64,000 bases of DNA, taken from the NCBI GenBank assembly GCA_004321805.1, contig SGZV01000004.1, positions 1-64,000 on the forward strand. Reading direction: 5' to 3'. A program made the position numbers and the translations under genes. Below the pieces are notes generated by a model. It searched no databases. It had not been told where the DNA came from and saw only the letters and a list, made by a program, of their open reading frames with translations. This document shows, one piece after another, positions 10,049 through 20,309 of this stretch. Source of the stretch: an alpha proteobacterium HIMB59 (GTDB taxonomy: Bacteria > Pseudomonadota > Alphaproteobacteria > HIMB59). Each line of letters begins with the position of its first letter. Position 1 is the stretch's first letter.

Positions 10049-10793
10049 AACTAGAATTATTCCCTGTCTTGACGTCATTGAAAATAAAGTAGTTAAAGGT
10101 GTGAATTTTAAAAACATAAGAGTGATGGGAAGTGCTGTAGATATGGCTAATTATTATTCTTCAGCAGGAGCAGACGAACTATGTATGCTTGATATCAATG
10201 CATCTTACCAAAAAAGAAAAACATTTATCAAAACTGTCGAGTCTATTGCAAAGGTTATTAACATCCCGTTCACTGTTGGAGGAGGTGTTTCAGCACTGCA
10301 GGATATAACTGATCTGCTTAATGCGGGTGCTGATAAAGTTTCAATAAATTCTGCTGCTGTTAAAAATCCATCATTAATTAGAAAGGCAGCACTTAAGCAT
10401 GGATCACAGTGTATCGTCGTAGCAATTGATGGAAAAAGACATGGTAGACAAATGAGGGTATTTGTTAAAGGGGGAAGAGAATTAACTAAGAAAGAGCTTG
10501 TTTCATGGTCAAAGAAAGTACAAAGCCTTGGCGCAGGCGAAATTCTTTTAACATCTATGGATACAGATGGAGTACAAAATGGTTTTGACAGTGAAATGTT
10601 AAAAAAAGTAACTAAAAACGTTAATATTCCAGTTATCGCAAGTGGTGGTGTAGGAGAATTAAATCACTTTTACTTGGGCCATTTAACTAAAGCAACGGGG
10701 TTGCTAGCTGCTAGCGTCTTTCATTCTGGTAAATTCAAGATAACAAAGGTAAAAAAATATTTAAGCTCTAAAGGTGTGCCAGTAAGATTATGA
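10041..10793 (+). CDS. hisF: Imidazole glycerol phosphate synthase cyclase subunit
   Basis: RIIPCLDV, TVGGGV, TSMDTDGVQNGFD. Confidence 0.98.
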   Translation: MLKTRIIPCLDVIENKVVKGVNFKNIRVMGSAVDMANYYSSAGADELCMLDINASYQKRKTFIKTVESIAKVINIPFTVGGGVSALQDITDLLNAGADKVSINSAAVKNPSLIRKAALKHGSQCIVVAIDGKRHGRQMRVFVKGGRELTKKELVSWSKKVQSLGAGEILLTSMDTDGVQNGFDSEMLKKVTKNVNIPVIASGGVGELNHFYLGHLTKATGLLAASVFHSGKFKITKVKKYLSSKGVPVRL

Positions 10794-11125
10794 AATACGA
10801 TAATGAAAATATTTTTGCAAAAATATTAAAAGACGAGATTCCTTGTGACAAAGTTTTTGAAGATGAACATGTACTTTCTTTTAAAGACATAAACCCTCAA
10901 GCAAAGCTTCATATTTTAATTATTCCAAAAAAAAAGTTTATTGATATTGCTGATTTCTTAGAAAATGCAGATGAAGAATATCAATCATCTTTTTGGTCTT
11001 CAGTAAATAAGATCATTATTAAATTAGAGTTAAGAGATAAAGGATTTCAAATAAAAGCGCACAAAGGCAAGGATGGTGGCCAAGAAGTATTTCACTTCCA
11101 TCTTCATTTACTTTCCAATTCTTAA
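10790..11125 (+). CDS. HIT family protein
   Basis: HFHLHLL histidine triad; IFAKILKDEIPCDKVFEDE start. Confidence 0.93.
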   Translation: MKYDNENIFAKILKDEIPCDKVFEDEHVLSFKDINPQAKLHILIIPKKKFIDIADFLENADEEYQSSFWSSVNKIIIKLELRDKGFQIKAHKGKDGGQEVFHFHLHLLSNS

Positions 11126-11126
11126 A

Positions 11127-11690
11127 TTATCTCGCTTGAATATAGTTAATAATATCTAATACGCCTTTAATAGATTTGGCATGATCAATTACTCGATTAA
11201 TTTCACTTTGATCATTTGAGACACCGAAAAGATAGATTATTTGTTTTTGAACCTCAAAATCGTATTTAAATTTCTTAATATCACTATCAGTTAAAATTTT
11301 TGTAAATAACTGTGTGCTAATAAATTTATCTTTAGCTATATCATCTAGTCCATAACCAGTATCAATAGAAATCTCGTTTAGCACCTCTATAACACCATCT
11401 TGCTGCCAAGCAAGCCTGACTGCTTCTAATCGCATATCACCAAAAGGCACGACACCAGTAAGAAGAACCTTCCCCAGTTCAACTTCCACATCTATTTTTG
11501 TGAATAAAGTAGCATCGTAAGAAAAGTATTTTTCCTTAATACCTAACTTAATTGTCGTATCATCCCAACTCTCACCCAAGCTTTTTCCATCATTTGCTTG
11601 TCCAACTGCTGTGGATGTACCTTTAGTAATAATTGATGGAGAACAACTAAGTAGTGATAAAGATAAAATTATAATTGTTAATTTAATCAT
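11127..11690 (-). CDS. BON domain lipoprotein
   Basis: Lipobox-like LSLLSCS; two BON-like repeats (VLLTGVVPFGDMRLEAVRLAWQQDGVIEVLNEI ... IIYLFGVSNDQSEINRVIDHAKSIKGVLDI). Confidence 0.85.
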   Translation of the reverse strand: MIKLTIIILSLSLLSCSPSIITKGTSTAVGQANDGKSLGESWDDTTIKLGIKEKYFSYDATLFTKIDVEVELGKVLLTGVVPFGDMRLEAVRLAWQQDGVIEVLNEISIDTGYGLDDIAKDKFISTQLFTKILTDSDIKKFKYDFEVQKQIIYLFGVSNDQSEINRVIDHAKSIKGVLDIINYIQAR

Positions 11691-12504
11691 TTTTTAATTT
11701 CATAGCGAATTTATAAAAATTATTCCTTGATATCTTATACTTAGTTTTTACCTCTTGATAAGCTTTTTTAATACCTACTTTTTCTATTAGTTCTAAAGTC
11801 TCTTTTTTATCAATATCTTTTTGTAATTGAGTATTAATTTCAGCCGACACACATAAAACCAGTTCCCCCTTTAAACTATCAAATGCAAATTCCTCTATAT
11901 TTTTTGAGTTTAGCATAATTCTATCTTCATGCATTTTTGTTAATTCTTTTAATATGATGATTTCAAAATTATTCGATATTTCTCTAATTGCTGAAACATC
12001 TTTTGGTATCTGTTCTTTGGTTGTGTAAATAATCAAATTATTATGTAGTTGCTCTTTAAGAGAATTGACTTTTTGATCGTGTTTTTTTGGTAAAAAGCCA
12101 AGAAAGGTAAAATTTTTCTTATTAAGAAAACCACTAAGTTGTATTCCTAATATCATTGCACTTGGCCCAGGTATAGAAATTATTTTAACTTTGTTTTTTA
12201 ATAAAAAATGAATTAGCTGGCCCCCTGGGTCAGAAATTAATGGAGATCCAGAGTCTGAAATTAGAGATACAACATTATTAGTTTTAATTAAATTTAATAT
12301 TTTATCTTTTTTCTTCTCAAAATCATGATCTGTATATTTGTCTAGATTTTTTTTAATTTCATATTTATTAAGCAATTTTTTACTGTTAAGAGTATTTTCA
12401 CACAATATTAATTTTGAATTTTTTAAAACATTTAAGGCCCTTAATGTGATATCATCCAAATTTCCAATGGGCGTTGCTACTAGATATAATCCTGCTTCTA
12501 TCAT
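11683..12504 (-). CDS. rsmI: 16S rRNA (cytidine 2'-O)-methyltransferase RsmI
   Basis: LYLVATPIGNLDDITLRA, LISDSGSPLISDPG, PGPSA. Confidence 0.96.
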   Translation of the reverse strand: MIEAGLYLVATPIGNLDDITLRALNVLKNSKLILCENTLNSKKLLNKYEIKKNLDKYTDHDFEKKKDKILNLIKTNNVVSLISDSGSPLISDPGGQLIHFLLKNKVKIISIPGPSAMILGIQLSGFLNKKNFTFLGFLPKKHDQKVNSLKEQLHNNLIIYTTKEQIPKDVSAIREISNNFEIIILKELTKMHEDRIMLNSKNIEEFAFDSLKGELVLCVSAEINTQLQKDIDKKETLELIEKVGIKKAYQEVKTKYKISRNNFYKFAMKLKND

Positions 12505-12511
12505 TTCTTTT

Positions 12512-13576
12512 ATGAAGAATATCTTTTTATTAATTTCTTTAATATCTTTTTTTAGTTGTGCGCCTACAGTGATCGATAATGTTCAAAAAACTCCAAAAGT
12601 ATCTGATCCTGATGTAGTTAAAGATGAAACAGAAAAACTGGAAGAAAAGAAAGATTTAGTCGTTATTGAGAAACCCACTAAGCCCGAAAACAAAGAAATT
12701 GATTTTAAAACAATAGAAAAAATATTAGTTATCTTATCGGATGATGAGCTATTTACTTCTCTATTTTATGATGTGTTTTTAGAAAATATTTCAAATTATC
12801 CCTCACTAGGCTCAATTGATTTTGTCTATTCAATAAATGAAATTACATCTCCAATCAATAATACATTGATCATCGGGCCCGTAAGTTCAAAAGATTTAAG
12901 TCTTCTACCTCCTTTATTAGGTGATAATACTTTTATAGTGACTTTATCTAACGATTATTCATTAATGAAGAATTTTGCTGACAATGAAATTATATTTATC
13001 CCTAATAGCCCTTATTTGCATGTTCAAAAACTCCAAAAATATATTGATAATGCCAATGCTGTAGGTGTTTTATATAAGCAAAATGATTATGGTTTAAAGG
13101 TTTTTACTTATTTTAAAAAGATTTTTCCGCTGATTTACACAAAATCAAGCTCCTACGGTTCTAGCGCCATTGATCTAGAGTTATCAGTGAATTTACTTGG
13201 TAATTTAGATGACCTAGAAAGTATAATTATAATTGATGATACAATAAGTTATAAAGATCTTATTGGTTACCTTGCGACTGATAAAAAAACATACCCTCTT
13301 GAGAATATATACTTAATAGATAACTTTTTAGAGCAACGCATCAATTTAGAAAATTATTATAAACCAATCAATAGATCTAATTTTGATATGATTGATCTTT
13401 CATTAATGAGGGAGCCCCATAGAGAGTACTTCTTTAAACAGTCAATTGAAATTTCTTTGGAAATGGCTGTAAAAATTTTTCAACAAAAAATGTATCCACA
13501 AAATATTGAACACCCTGTTTTAGGTAGTTTACCAATTAAAAAACAGATGATTGATTACCCAATTATATTTGACTAG
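12512..13576 (+). CDS. Putative LpoA-like / periplasmic-binding-fold lipoprotein
   Basis: Internal ATG at 12512 gives a lipoprotein signal (MKNIFLLISLISFFSCAP), a better start than 12338; fold resemblance inferred from size, context and rsmI neighbourhood. Confidence 0.6.
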   Translation: MKNIFLLISLISFFSCAPTVIDNVQKTPKVSDPDVVKDETEKLEEKKDLVVIEKPTKPENKEIDFKTIEKILVILSDDELFTSLFYDVFLENISNYPSLGSIDFVYSINEITSPINNTLIIGPVSSKDLSLLPPLLGDNTFIVTLSNDYSLMKNFADNEIIFIPNSPYLHVQKLQKYIDNANAVGVLYKQNDYGLKVFTYFKKIFPLIYTKSSSYGSSAIDLELSVNLLGNLDDLESIIIIDDTISYKDLIGYLATDKKTYPLENIYLIDNFLEQRINLENYYKPINRSNFDMIDLSLMREPHREYFFKQSIEISLEMAVKIFQQKMYPQNIEHPVLGSLPIKKQMIDYPIIFD

Positions 13577-14150
13577 ATAAAATCTTAAATGCTTGAAATC
13601 GATGAGAGGCTTTAAGTTTTTCATCACTTTGCATTTCTGCAAATGTTTTTTCACTTTGTTCTGGTATAAAATATGGGTCATAGCCAAAACCATTATTCCC
13701 GATCCCTTGAGAGATCATCTTTCCTTTAACTTTTCCTAAGCAGTTATATTTTTTATTATCAGTGACCAGTGACACAGCACAAAAAAATGTAGCATTAAGA
13801 TGACTTATATTTCCAAACTTTGAAAAAATATCATTCATAACATTTTGTTCGCTTCCCAATTTTTTAGCAACCCTAGCGGTTTTTACTCCGGGATAGTTTC
13901 CCATATCATCGATAATAAATCCACTATCATCACTAATAGTAGCATGACCAGTTAAGTTAAAATAATACTGAGATTTAATCTCAGCATTTTCTTGAAATGT
14001 AAGAGCGTCTTCTATTGGCTCTCCAAAGTTATTTAATTCTTTTGTAGTAATTAAATCAAAGTCCAGATAGATACTGAAATATTTTAAGTAAAATTTTATT
14101 TCATTTAGCTTACCTTTGTTGCTAGAGCCTAGGAGTAATTTATTTTTCAA
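13563..14150 (-). CDS. rdgB: Non-canonical purine NTP pyrophosphatase, RdgB/HAM1 family
   Basis: GSSNKGKLNEI, DDSGFIID, GNNGFGYDPYF. Confidence 0.95.
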   Translation of the reverse strand: MKNKLLLGSSNKGKLNEIKFYLKYFSIYLDFDLITTKELNNFGEPIEDALTFQENAEIKSQYYFNLTGHATISDDSGFIIDDMGNYPGVKTARVAKKLGSEQNVMNDIFSKFGNISHLNATFFCAVSLVTDNKKYNCLGKVKGKMISQGIGNNGFGYDPYFIPEQSEKTFAEMQSDEKLKASHRFQAFKILSSQI

Positions 14151-14865
14151 TAGCTATATTTTGAGCTTTAAATATTTCTGGCATTGATTTCTCTACGAGC
14201 TCTATAAAATCAAGCATTGTTTGCTTACTAAATTTAGCTTCTTCACCCGTTGATTGAAATTCAATAAATTGTCCATCGCCTGCCATAACAACATTACAAT
14301 CTACCTCCGCTCCAGAGTCTTCAATATAATCCAAGTCAATACATGCTGTTCCGTTTACTACACCTACAGATATAGCGGCCACCTGATTAACAACAATGGC
14401 TTTTGTTAAGTTATAATTTTTTTTGTGATGATTAATTGCTCGTACTAAGCTCACATAGCCACCGATTATTGAAGCTGTTCTCGTTCCACCATCAGCGCTG
14501 ATAACGTCACAATCAATTTTAATTGTTCTTTCTCCTAGAATATCTAAGTTGACTGCACAACGCAGGCTTCTTCCTATGAGCCTTTGTATTTCCTGCGTTC
14601 TACCAGATTGTTTTCCTTTGGCAGCCTCTCTGTCCATTCTTTCATTGGTTGAGGAGGGTAACATGCCATACTCTGCAGTTAACCATCCTTTACCAGAGTT
14701 TCTTAAAAAACCCGGCACTCTATCTTCAATAATTGCTGAACAACAAACATGTGTATTACCCAGTTTGACTAAGCAAGATGATTGATTATTTGGTTGAAAA
14801 TTAGGATTTATTTCCAAAGTCCTTATTTGACTTAGTTCTCGATGATTTCTCTTATATCCTGACAT
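14140..14865 (-). CDS. rph: Ribonuclease PH
   Basis: GWLTAEYGMLPSST, RSLRCAVNLDILGERTI, DCDVISADGGTRTASI. Confidence 0.97.
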   Translation of the reverse strand: MSGYKRNHRELSQIRTLEINPNFQPNNQSSCLVKLGNTHVCCSAIIEDRVPGFLRNSGKGWLTAEYGMLPSSTNERMDREAAKGKQSGRTQEIQRLIGRSLRCAVNLDILGERTIKIDCDVISADGGTRTASIIGGYVSLVRAINHHKKNYNLTKAIVVNQVAAISVGVVNGTACIDLDYIEDSGAEVDCNVVMAGDGQFIEFQSTGEEAKFSKQTMLDFIELVEKSMPEIFKAQNIAIEK

Positions 14866-14906
14866 TTTAATTTTATGTATTTAAGTTATAAGATTAATAA
14901 GAATTT

Positions 14907-15929
14907 ATGAATAAAAAAATTTCAGAGATTGGTGATCGCGCTAAATCAATTTTCAAACTTTTAGTTGAAAACTATGTTGCAACAGGAGAGCCCTTAGGCT
15001 CTAAGTCAATTAGTTCTAAAATTAATAATCAACTATCCCCTGCAACCATAAGAGGTGTTTTAAATGAAATTAATTTATACGGTTTAATTAAAAAAGATCA
15101 TTTTTCGGCTGGAAGTATTCCAACCGATTTTGGTTTACACTTTTATACTCAGGCCATATTAGAGCCTGGAACCCTAAAAAAAAATGAGAAGAAGTTAATC
15201 GACTCAACTTCATTGAAAGACTTACCAGAAGAATATGAAAAAATTACAAATGTGTTAAATGGCCTATCTAATCAAGCAAGTTTAGTGATTAATGATGAAA
15301 AGATACCTAAGATAAAAAAAATAGATTTTCATAAAATTGATAGCCAAAAAGTAATTTTTATAATTGAGAATGAGGATGGAACAACTATTAATAGACTTGT
15401 AGAAACGAAAGAAAATATTGATAATAGTGACTTAAATATCATAAGTAACTTCTTAGATCGCTTTATTGCTCTTCAGTTGCCAAGCCAGATTGAAAAAAAT
15501 ATTTCCAAATTTATATCTGATACACAAAATCAAATCAATGAGACAACCAGAAACCTACTTCAAAATGGTATCAAGTTAGAAAAATCTAATAAATCTGAAA
15601 AATTTTTTGTCAGGGGTTTGCCAAATTTAATTAAAAATGAATTAGAAACAGATTTAGATAGCCTAAATGAATTACTAAGTGAAATAGAAACTGGAAAAAT
15701 GGCAACAAAAATGATTCAAGCCTTGAAAAAATCAAAAGGAGTACAAATATTTATCGGAAGTAATACTAACCTTTTTAAAAATGCAAATTTATCGATGATT
15801 TTTTCAAGTTACCAAACAAAAAATGGACTTACCGGTGCAATTGGTGTAATAGGTCCGAAGAGAATTGATTATCAACGTATAGTTCCGATTGTTAGTTATA
15901 TGTCTGAAATTATTTCAAAAAAAAAGTAG
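14907..15929 (+). CDS. hrcA: Heat-inducible transcriptional repressor HrcA
   Basis: LVENYVATGEPLGSKSIS, LSPATIRGVLNEI, GAIGVIGPKRIDYQRIVPIVSYMS. Confidence 0.95.
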   Translation: MNKKISEIGDRAKSIFKLLVENYVATGEPLGSKSISSKINNQLSPATIRGVLNEINLYGLIKKDHFSAGSIPTDFGLHFYTQAILEPGTLKKNEKKLIDSTSLKDLPEEYEKITNVLNGLSNQASLVINDEKIPKIKKIDFHKIDSQKVIFIIENEDGTTINRLVETKENIDNSDLNIISNFLDRFIALQLPSQIEKNISKFISDTQNQINETTRNLLQNGIKLEKSNKSEKFFVRGLPNLIKNELETDLDSLNELLSEIETGKMATKMIQALKKSKGVQIFIGSNTNLFKNANLSMIFSSYQTKNGLTGAIGVIGPKRIDYQRIVPIVSYMSEIISKKK

Positions 15930-15939
15930 TGGAGAGAAG

Positions 15940-16569
15940 ATGAACGAAGACAACAACAAAGATATAAAAACTTCAGAAGAAAATAAAACAGATGAAAGTC
16001 AGATTGAAGAAATTAATGAAAAAGATGAAGACTCAAATGAAAATGACAAAGACTCACCTGAAAATATAATTGAAAAATTAAATGAAGAGATACAAGATCT
16101 TAAAGATCAAAGGTTAAGAGCTGCCGCTGAATTGGAAAACCTCAGAAAAAGAGCAGAAAAGGATCAATCAGATGCTCTAAAGTATGGTGTCTCAAACTTT
16201 GCTAAAGAAATTATCAGTATAAAAGATAATATTGAGAGAGCACAAAGTTCTATTTCTGATGATGTGCGCAGCAATGATGATGTTAAATCTGTAGTTGAGG
16301 GTCTTGATCTTATAGCGCAATCAGCAGTATCTACATTTGAGAAAATCGGCATAAAGAAAATTGAGAGTCTAAATGAAAAATTTGATCATAATTTGCATCA
16401 AGCAATGATGGAGATAGAAAACGATCAAGTAGAGCCAGGAACTATTGTTCAAGAGCTAATCCCAGGATACAAACTGCACGACAGATTACTGCGTCCTGCA
16501 ATGGTTGGAGTTGCTAAAAAAACTCAACAAAATCAACAGTCTGAAGAGAAAGAAAAAGAAGAAAATTAA
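15940..16569 (+). CDS. grpE: Nucleotide exchange factor GrpE
   Basis: RAAAELENLRKRAEKD; C-terminal GYKLHDRLLRPAMVGVA; start set at the internal ATG 15940. Confidence 0.95.
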   Translation: MNEDNNKDIKTSEENKTDESQIEEINEKDEDSNENDKDSPENIIEKLNEEIQDLKDQRLRAAAELENLRKRAEKDQSDALKYGVSNFAKEIISIKDNIERAQSSISDDVRSNDDVKSVVEGLDLIAQSAVSTFEKIGIKKIESLNEKFDHNLHQAMMEIENDQVEPGTIVQELIPGYKLHDRLLRPAMVGVAKKTQQNQQSEEKEKEEN

Positions 16570-16592
16570 GTAGAATCAGTATTATTGGTGCA

Positions 16593-16620
16593 CTTGAATA
16601 AATCCAGGTATGCCCCATAT
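16593..16620 (+). promoter_or_regulatory. RpoH (sigma32)-type promoter upstream of dnaK
   Basis: CTTGAA (16593-16598), 14-nt spacer, CCCCATAT (16613-16620); matches the classical CTTGAA...CCCCATNT consensus. Confidence 0.8.
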
Positions 16621-16665
16621 ACATAGTAGTTTAAAAAATTTTAATTTTTATAGGTATAAAACAAA

Positions 16666-18603
16666 ATGGCAAAAGTAATTGGTATAGATTTAGGCACCAC
16701 AAACTCATGTGTGGCAATCATGGATGGTAAAAATCCAAAAGTTATTGAAAATTCTGAAGGTGCAAGAACGACACCTTCTGTAGTGGCATTCACTGAAAGC
16801 GAAAAGTTAATAGGACAATCAGCAAAAAGACAAGCTGTAACAAATCCAGAAAATACATTATATGCGGTTAAAAGATTTATAGGAAGAAACTTTGATGACG
16901 AGACAGTTCAAAGGGATCTTTCCTTATCCCCATTTAAAATTATTAAAGGAAATAGTGGTGATGCTTGGGTTGAAGCTCAAGGTGAAAAATATAGTCCAAG
17001 CCAAATATCAGCTTTTATTCTTCAAAAGATGAAAGAAACTGCTGAGGCGTATACAGGTGAAACAATCACCCAGGCAGTAATTACAGTTCCGGCATATTTT
17101 AATGATGCACAAAGGCAAGCTACAAAAGATGCTGGTAAAATTGCAGGTTTAGAAGTTTTAAGAATCATTAATGAGCCAACTGCTGCGTCACTTGCATATG
17201 GCCTTGATAAAAAGCAATCAGGTACTGTGGTTGTATATGATTTAGGTGGTGGAACATTTGATGTCTCTATTTTAGAAGTTGGCGACGGAGTTTTTGAAGT
17301 GAAATCTACCAATGGTGATACTCATCTAGGTGGAGAAGACTTCGACTTAAGAATTATTGATTTTCTAGCTGATGAATTTAAAAAAGAACAAGGTATTGAC
17401 CTAAAAAATGACAAGCTTGCTCTGCAACGTTTAAAAGAAGCTGCAGAAAAGGCAAAGATTGAACTATCCAGTTCTACCCAAACAGATGTGAATCTTCCTT
17501 TCATTACTGCAGATCAATCAGGTCCTAAACACTTAAATGTAAAACTTACACGAGCTAAATTAGAAGAACTCGTGGATGATCTATTACAAAAAACTATTGA
17601 ACCATGTAAAAAAGCCCTTAGTGATGCTGGCTTATCGGCATCTGATATTAATGATGTTATTTTAGTTGGCGGCATGACAAGAATGCCTAAAGTCACTGAA
17701 ATTGTTAAAAACTTTTTCGGTAAAGACCCAAGTAAGGGCGTTAATCCTGATGAGGTTGTTGCCATGGGAGCCGCAATACAAGCGGGTGTTCTTCAGGGTG
17801 ATGTTAAAGACGTCTTATTATTAGATGTCACTCCTCTTTCTCTTGGCATAGAAACACTTGGTGGAGTATTTACAAAACTCATTGAAAGAAATACGACTGT
17901 TCCAACTAAAAAGAGTCAAGTGTTCTCAACTGCTGAAGATAACCAAAATGCAGTAACAATTAGAGTTTTTCAAGGTGAGAGAGAGATGGCTGCTGATAAT
18001 AAATTGCTAGGCCAATTTGATTTAGTAGGAATTCCGCCAGCACCTAGAGGCACACCTCAAATCGAAGTTACCTTTGATATCGATGCGAATGGTATCGTAA
18101 ATGTTTCAGCAAAAGATAAATCTACAGGTAAAGAACAACAGATTAAAATTCAAGCATCTGGTGGCCTGTCTGATGATGAAATTGATAAAATGGTAAAAGA
18201 TGCCGAAGCTAATGCAGAGTCTGATAAGAAAAAAAGAGAAGAGGTCGATGTTAAAAATCAAGCTGACAGCTTAGTTTTCCAAGTCGAAAAAAATATTAAA
18301 GAGCACGGAGATAAAATTAGCCCTGAGGATAAGTCTAAGATAGAAACAGATTTAAATGATCTGAAAGAAGCAATTGAAAAAAATGATCTCGAATTAATTA
18401 AGGCAAAAACACAAGAATTAACTCAGTCATCAATGAAAATGGGTGAGGCAATGTATAAAGACCAACAAACAAACGCTGCGCCTGGTGCAGAAGGCGGTGA
18501 GCAATCTCAACCAAATGATGGAGCTGAAGCATCTAAAGAAGATGATGTGATTGATGCAGATTTTGAAGAAGTAGACGACGATAAAAAAGCAAGCGGACAA
18601 TAA
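16666..18603 (+). CDS. dnaK: Chaperone DnaK (Hsp70)
   Basis: [17 protein letters not shown]; full-length Hsp70. Confidence 0.99.
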   Translation: MAKVIGIDLGTTNSCVAIMDGKNPKVIENSEGARTTPSVVAFTESEKLIGQSAKRQAVTNPENTLYAVKRFIGRNFDDETVQRDLSLSPFKIIKGNSGDAWVEAQGEKYSPSQISAFILQKMKETAEAYTGETITQAVITVPAYFNDAQRQATKDAGKIAGLEVLRIINEPTAASLAYGLDKKQSGTVVVYDLGGGTFDVSILEVGDGVFEVKSTNGDTHLGGEDFDLRIIDFLADEFKKEQGIDLKNDKLALQRLKEAAEKAKIELSSSTQTDVNLPFITADQSGPKHLNVKLTRAKLEELVDDLLQKTIEPCKKALSDAGLSASDINDVILVGGMTRMPKVTEIVKNFFGKDPSKGVNPDEVVAMGAAIQAGVLQGDVKDVLLLDVTPLSLGIETLGGVFTKLIERNTTVPTKKSQVFSTAEDNQNAVTIRVFQGEREMAADNKLLGQFDLVGIPPAPRGTPQIEVTFDIDANGIVNVSAKDKSTGKEQQIKIQASGGLSDDEIDKMVKDAEANAESDKKKREEVDVKNQADSLVFQVEKNIKEHGDKISPEDKSKIETDLNDLKEAIEKNDLELIKAKTQELTQSSMKMGEAMYKDQQTNAAPGAEGGEQSQPNDGAEASKEDDVIDADFEEVDDDKKASGQ

Positions 18604-18626
18604 AACTTTAGTTTGCTGATATAGTT

Positions 18627-19706
18627 ATGGCTAATGATTTCTATGACACCCTCGGTATATCTCGCGATGCAAGCGACGCTGATATTAAGGGCGCTTATAG
18701 AAAACTAGCGATGAAATATCACCCTGATCGAAATCAGGGAGACTCCAACGCCGAACAAAAATTTAAAGATGTAAGTCAAGCTTATGAAATTTTAAAGGAT
18801 CCAAAAAAAAGGCAAACTTATGATCAGTTTGGCCATGCGGCTTTTGAACAAGGCGGAGGTGGCCAAGGTGGTTTTGGGCAACAGGGTTTTGGAGGGTTTT
18901 CTGATATATTTGAAGATATTTTTGGTGCATTTGGAGAGGGTGGCCAAAGAGAAACTCGCGGTGATGATTTACGTTATGACATTACTATTGACTTAGAAGA
19001 TGCTTTCCATGGAAAAAATATAGACGTTACTATACCAAAGATGGTTAATTGTCCTGAGCAACATAGCTATAAGAGCTGCTCTACCTGTGATGGCCATGGC
19101 AAAGTTAGGACACAAAGTGGGTTTTTTTCAATGGAAAGAACATGTGGCAGATGCGGTGGCACAGGACAAGAAATGAAAGGTCGTTGCTCAAAGTGCAGTA
19201 ATACCGGCCGAATAAAAAAAAATAAGAAACTTCAAATTAAAATTCCAGCAGGTGTTGAAACTGGAAACAGAATTCGAATGAGTGGAGAGGGCGAAGCAGG
19301 AGAGAGAGGCGGCTCCTATGGTGATCTATATGTTTTTATTAATATTAACAACCATAAGCTCTTTCAAAGAGAACGAGATAATATTATTTGTGATGTAGCC
19401 GTGCCTTTTACAACTGCAACTTTGGGTGGAAAGATAGAAGTACCAACAATAGACAGAAAAATGGTTAATATTTCTATACCAAAGGGAATGCAATCAGGTC
19501 ACAAACTAAGGGTAAAAGAAAAAGGTATGAGTATTTTGCGAACAAACCGCAGGGGAGATATGATAGTCAAAGTACATGCAGAAACACCTGTAAATCTTTC
19601 AAAAGATCAAGAAGCTCTGCTTAATCAGTTTAATGATAGTCTTACAAAAAAAAATTCGACTATGACAGAAGGATTTTTTGATAAAGTAAAAAAAATGTTT
19701 GGCTAA
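18627..19706 (+). CDS. dnaJ: Chaperone DnaJ
   Basis: J domain with HPD, G/F region, four-motif zinc-finger region. Confidence 0.98.
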   Translation: MANDFYDTLGISRDASDADIKGAYRKLAMKYHPDRNQGDSNAEQKFKDVSQAYEILKDPKKRQTYDQFGHAAFEQGGGGQGGFGQQGFGGFSDIFEDIFGAFGEGGQRETRGDDLRYDITIDLEDAFHGKNIDVTIPKMVNCPEQHSYKSCSTCDGHGKVRTQSGFFSMERTCGRCGGTGQEMKGRCSKCSNTGRIKKNKKLQIKIPAGVETGNRIRMSGEGEAGERGGSYGDLYVFININNHKLFQRERDNIICDVAVPFTTATLGGKIEVPTIDRKMVNISIPKGMQSGHKLRVKEKGMSILRTNRRGDMIVKVHAETPVNLSKDQEALLNQFNDSLTKKNSTMTEGFFDKVKKMFG

Positions 19707-20218
19707 TGCAATATCATTTCGATATTGCTAAAACAGATTTTGGAAAATTTTTTATACTTGATAGTAGAAAAGGTCTACATTTTATTTTAAAAAATACTGA
19801 TAAAAGAGTTCCCGTTTTAAAAAGCATCTACAAACCTCAAAAAAAATTATTTAATGGAATAATTTTAGAAAATTTCATCAATGCGACCTTAGGAAAGTCG
19901 ACATCTTTAATGCCAAAAATTGTATTTTTAGTGGGTACAAATTTACAAAAAAAGGTGTGGGCCTATTTGCGAAAAATTCCTAAAGGAAAGAAAATCTCAT
20001 ATTCTGAACTGGCGATTAAAATTTCTAAAAAAAATGCTGTTCGAGCAATTGCATCTGCGGTTGGTAAAAACCCCGTTGCTGTGATCATACCGTGTCACCG
20101 AATTATCTGTAAAGACGGTTCACTCGGGGGATATGCATGGGGATTAAAAATGAAGTCAGGACTACTAGATGTTGAGGTAGGTGGAATGGCTGACTCGATA
20201 TATAGAGGAGGAAAGTGA
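19706..20218 (+). CDS. Methylated-DNA--protein-cysteine S-methyltransferase
   Basis: VIIPCHRII active-site motif; unusual C-terminal tail VGGMADSIYRGGK. Confidence 0.9.
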   Translation: MQYHFDIAKTDFGKFFILDSRKGLHFILKNTDKRVPVLKSIYKPQKKLFNGIILENFINATLGKSTSLMPKIVFLVGTNLQKKVWAYLRKIPKGKKISYSELAIKISKKNAVRAIASAVGKNPVAVIIPCHRIICKDGSLGGYAWGLKMKSGLLDVEVGGMADSIYRGGK

Positions 20219-20230
20219 AACACCGAATCA
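20179..20230 (+). repeat. GC-rich imperfect inverted repeat / hairpin
   Basis: GGCTGA-C-TCG ... CGA-A-TCAGCC arms flank a loop with GAGGAGGAAAGTGAAA. Confidence 0.5.
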
Positions 20231-20309
20231 GCCCCCGCATGAATGCTAATTGCACCTTAATTAATATTTACTATTAGTCAAAGTTGTGCCAAGTTCCAAA
20301 GTCCCCAAT

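Noticed and set aside
17022-17765. Minus-strand ORFs opposite dnaK
   Set aside because: Antisense shadows of conserved dnaK codons, no signal of their own
20180-20250. Cobalamin-riboswitch-like string (GTGAAACACC...CAGCCCCCGC)
   Set aside because: Only loosely similar; overlaps the MGMT coding end, lacks the full B12 core and is not ahead of a cobalamin gene. Kept only as an unassigned hairpin island
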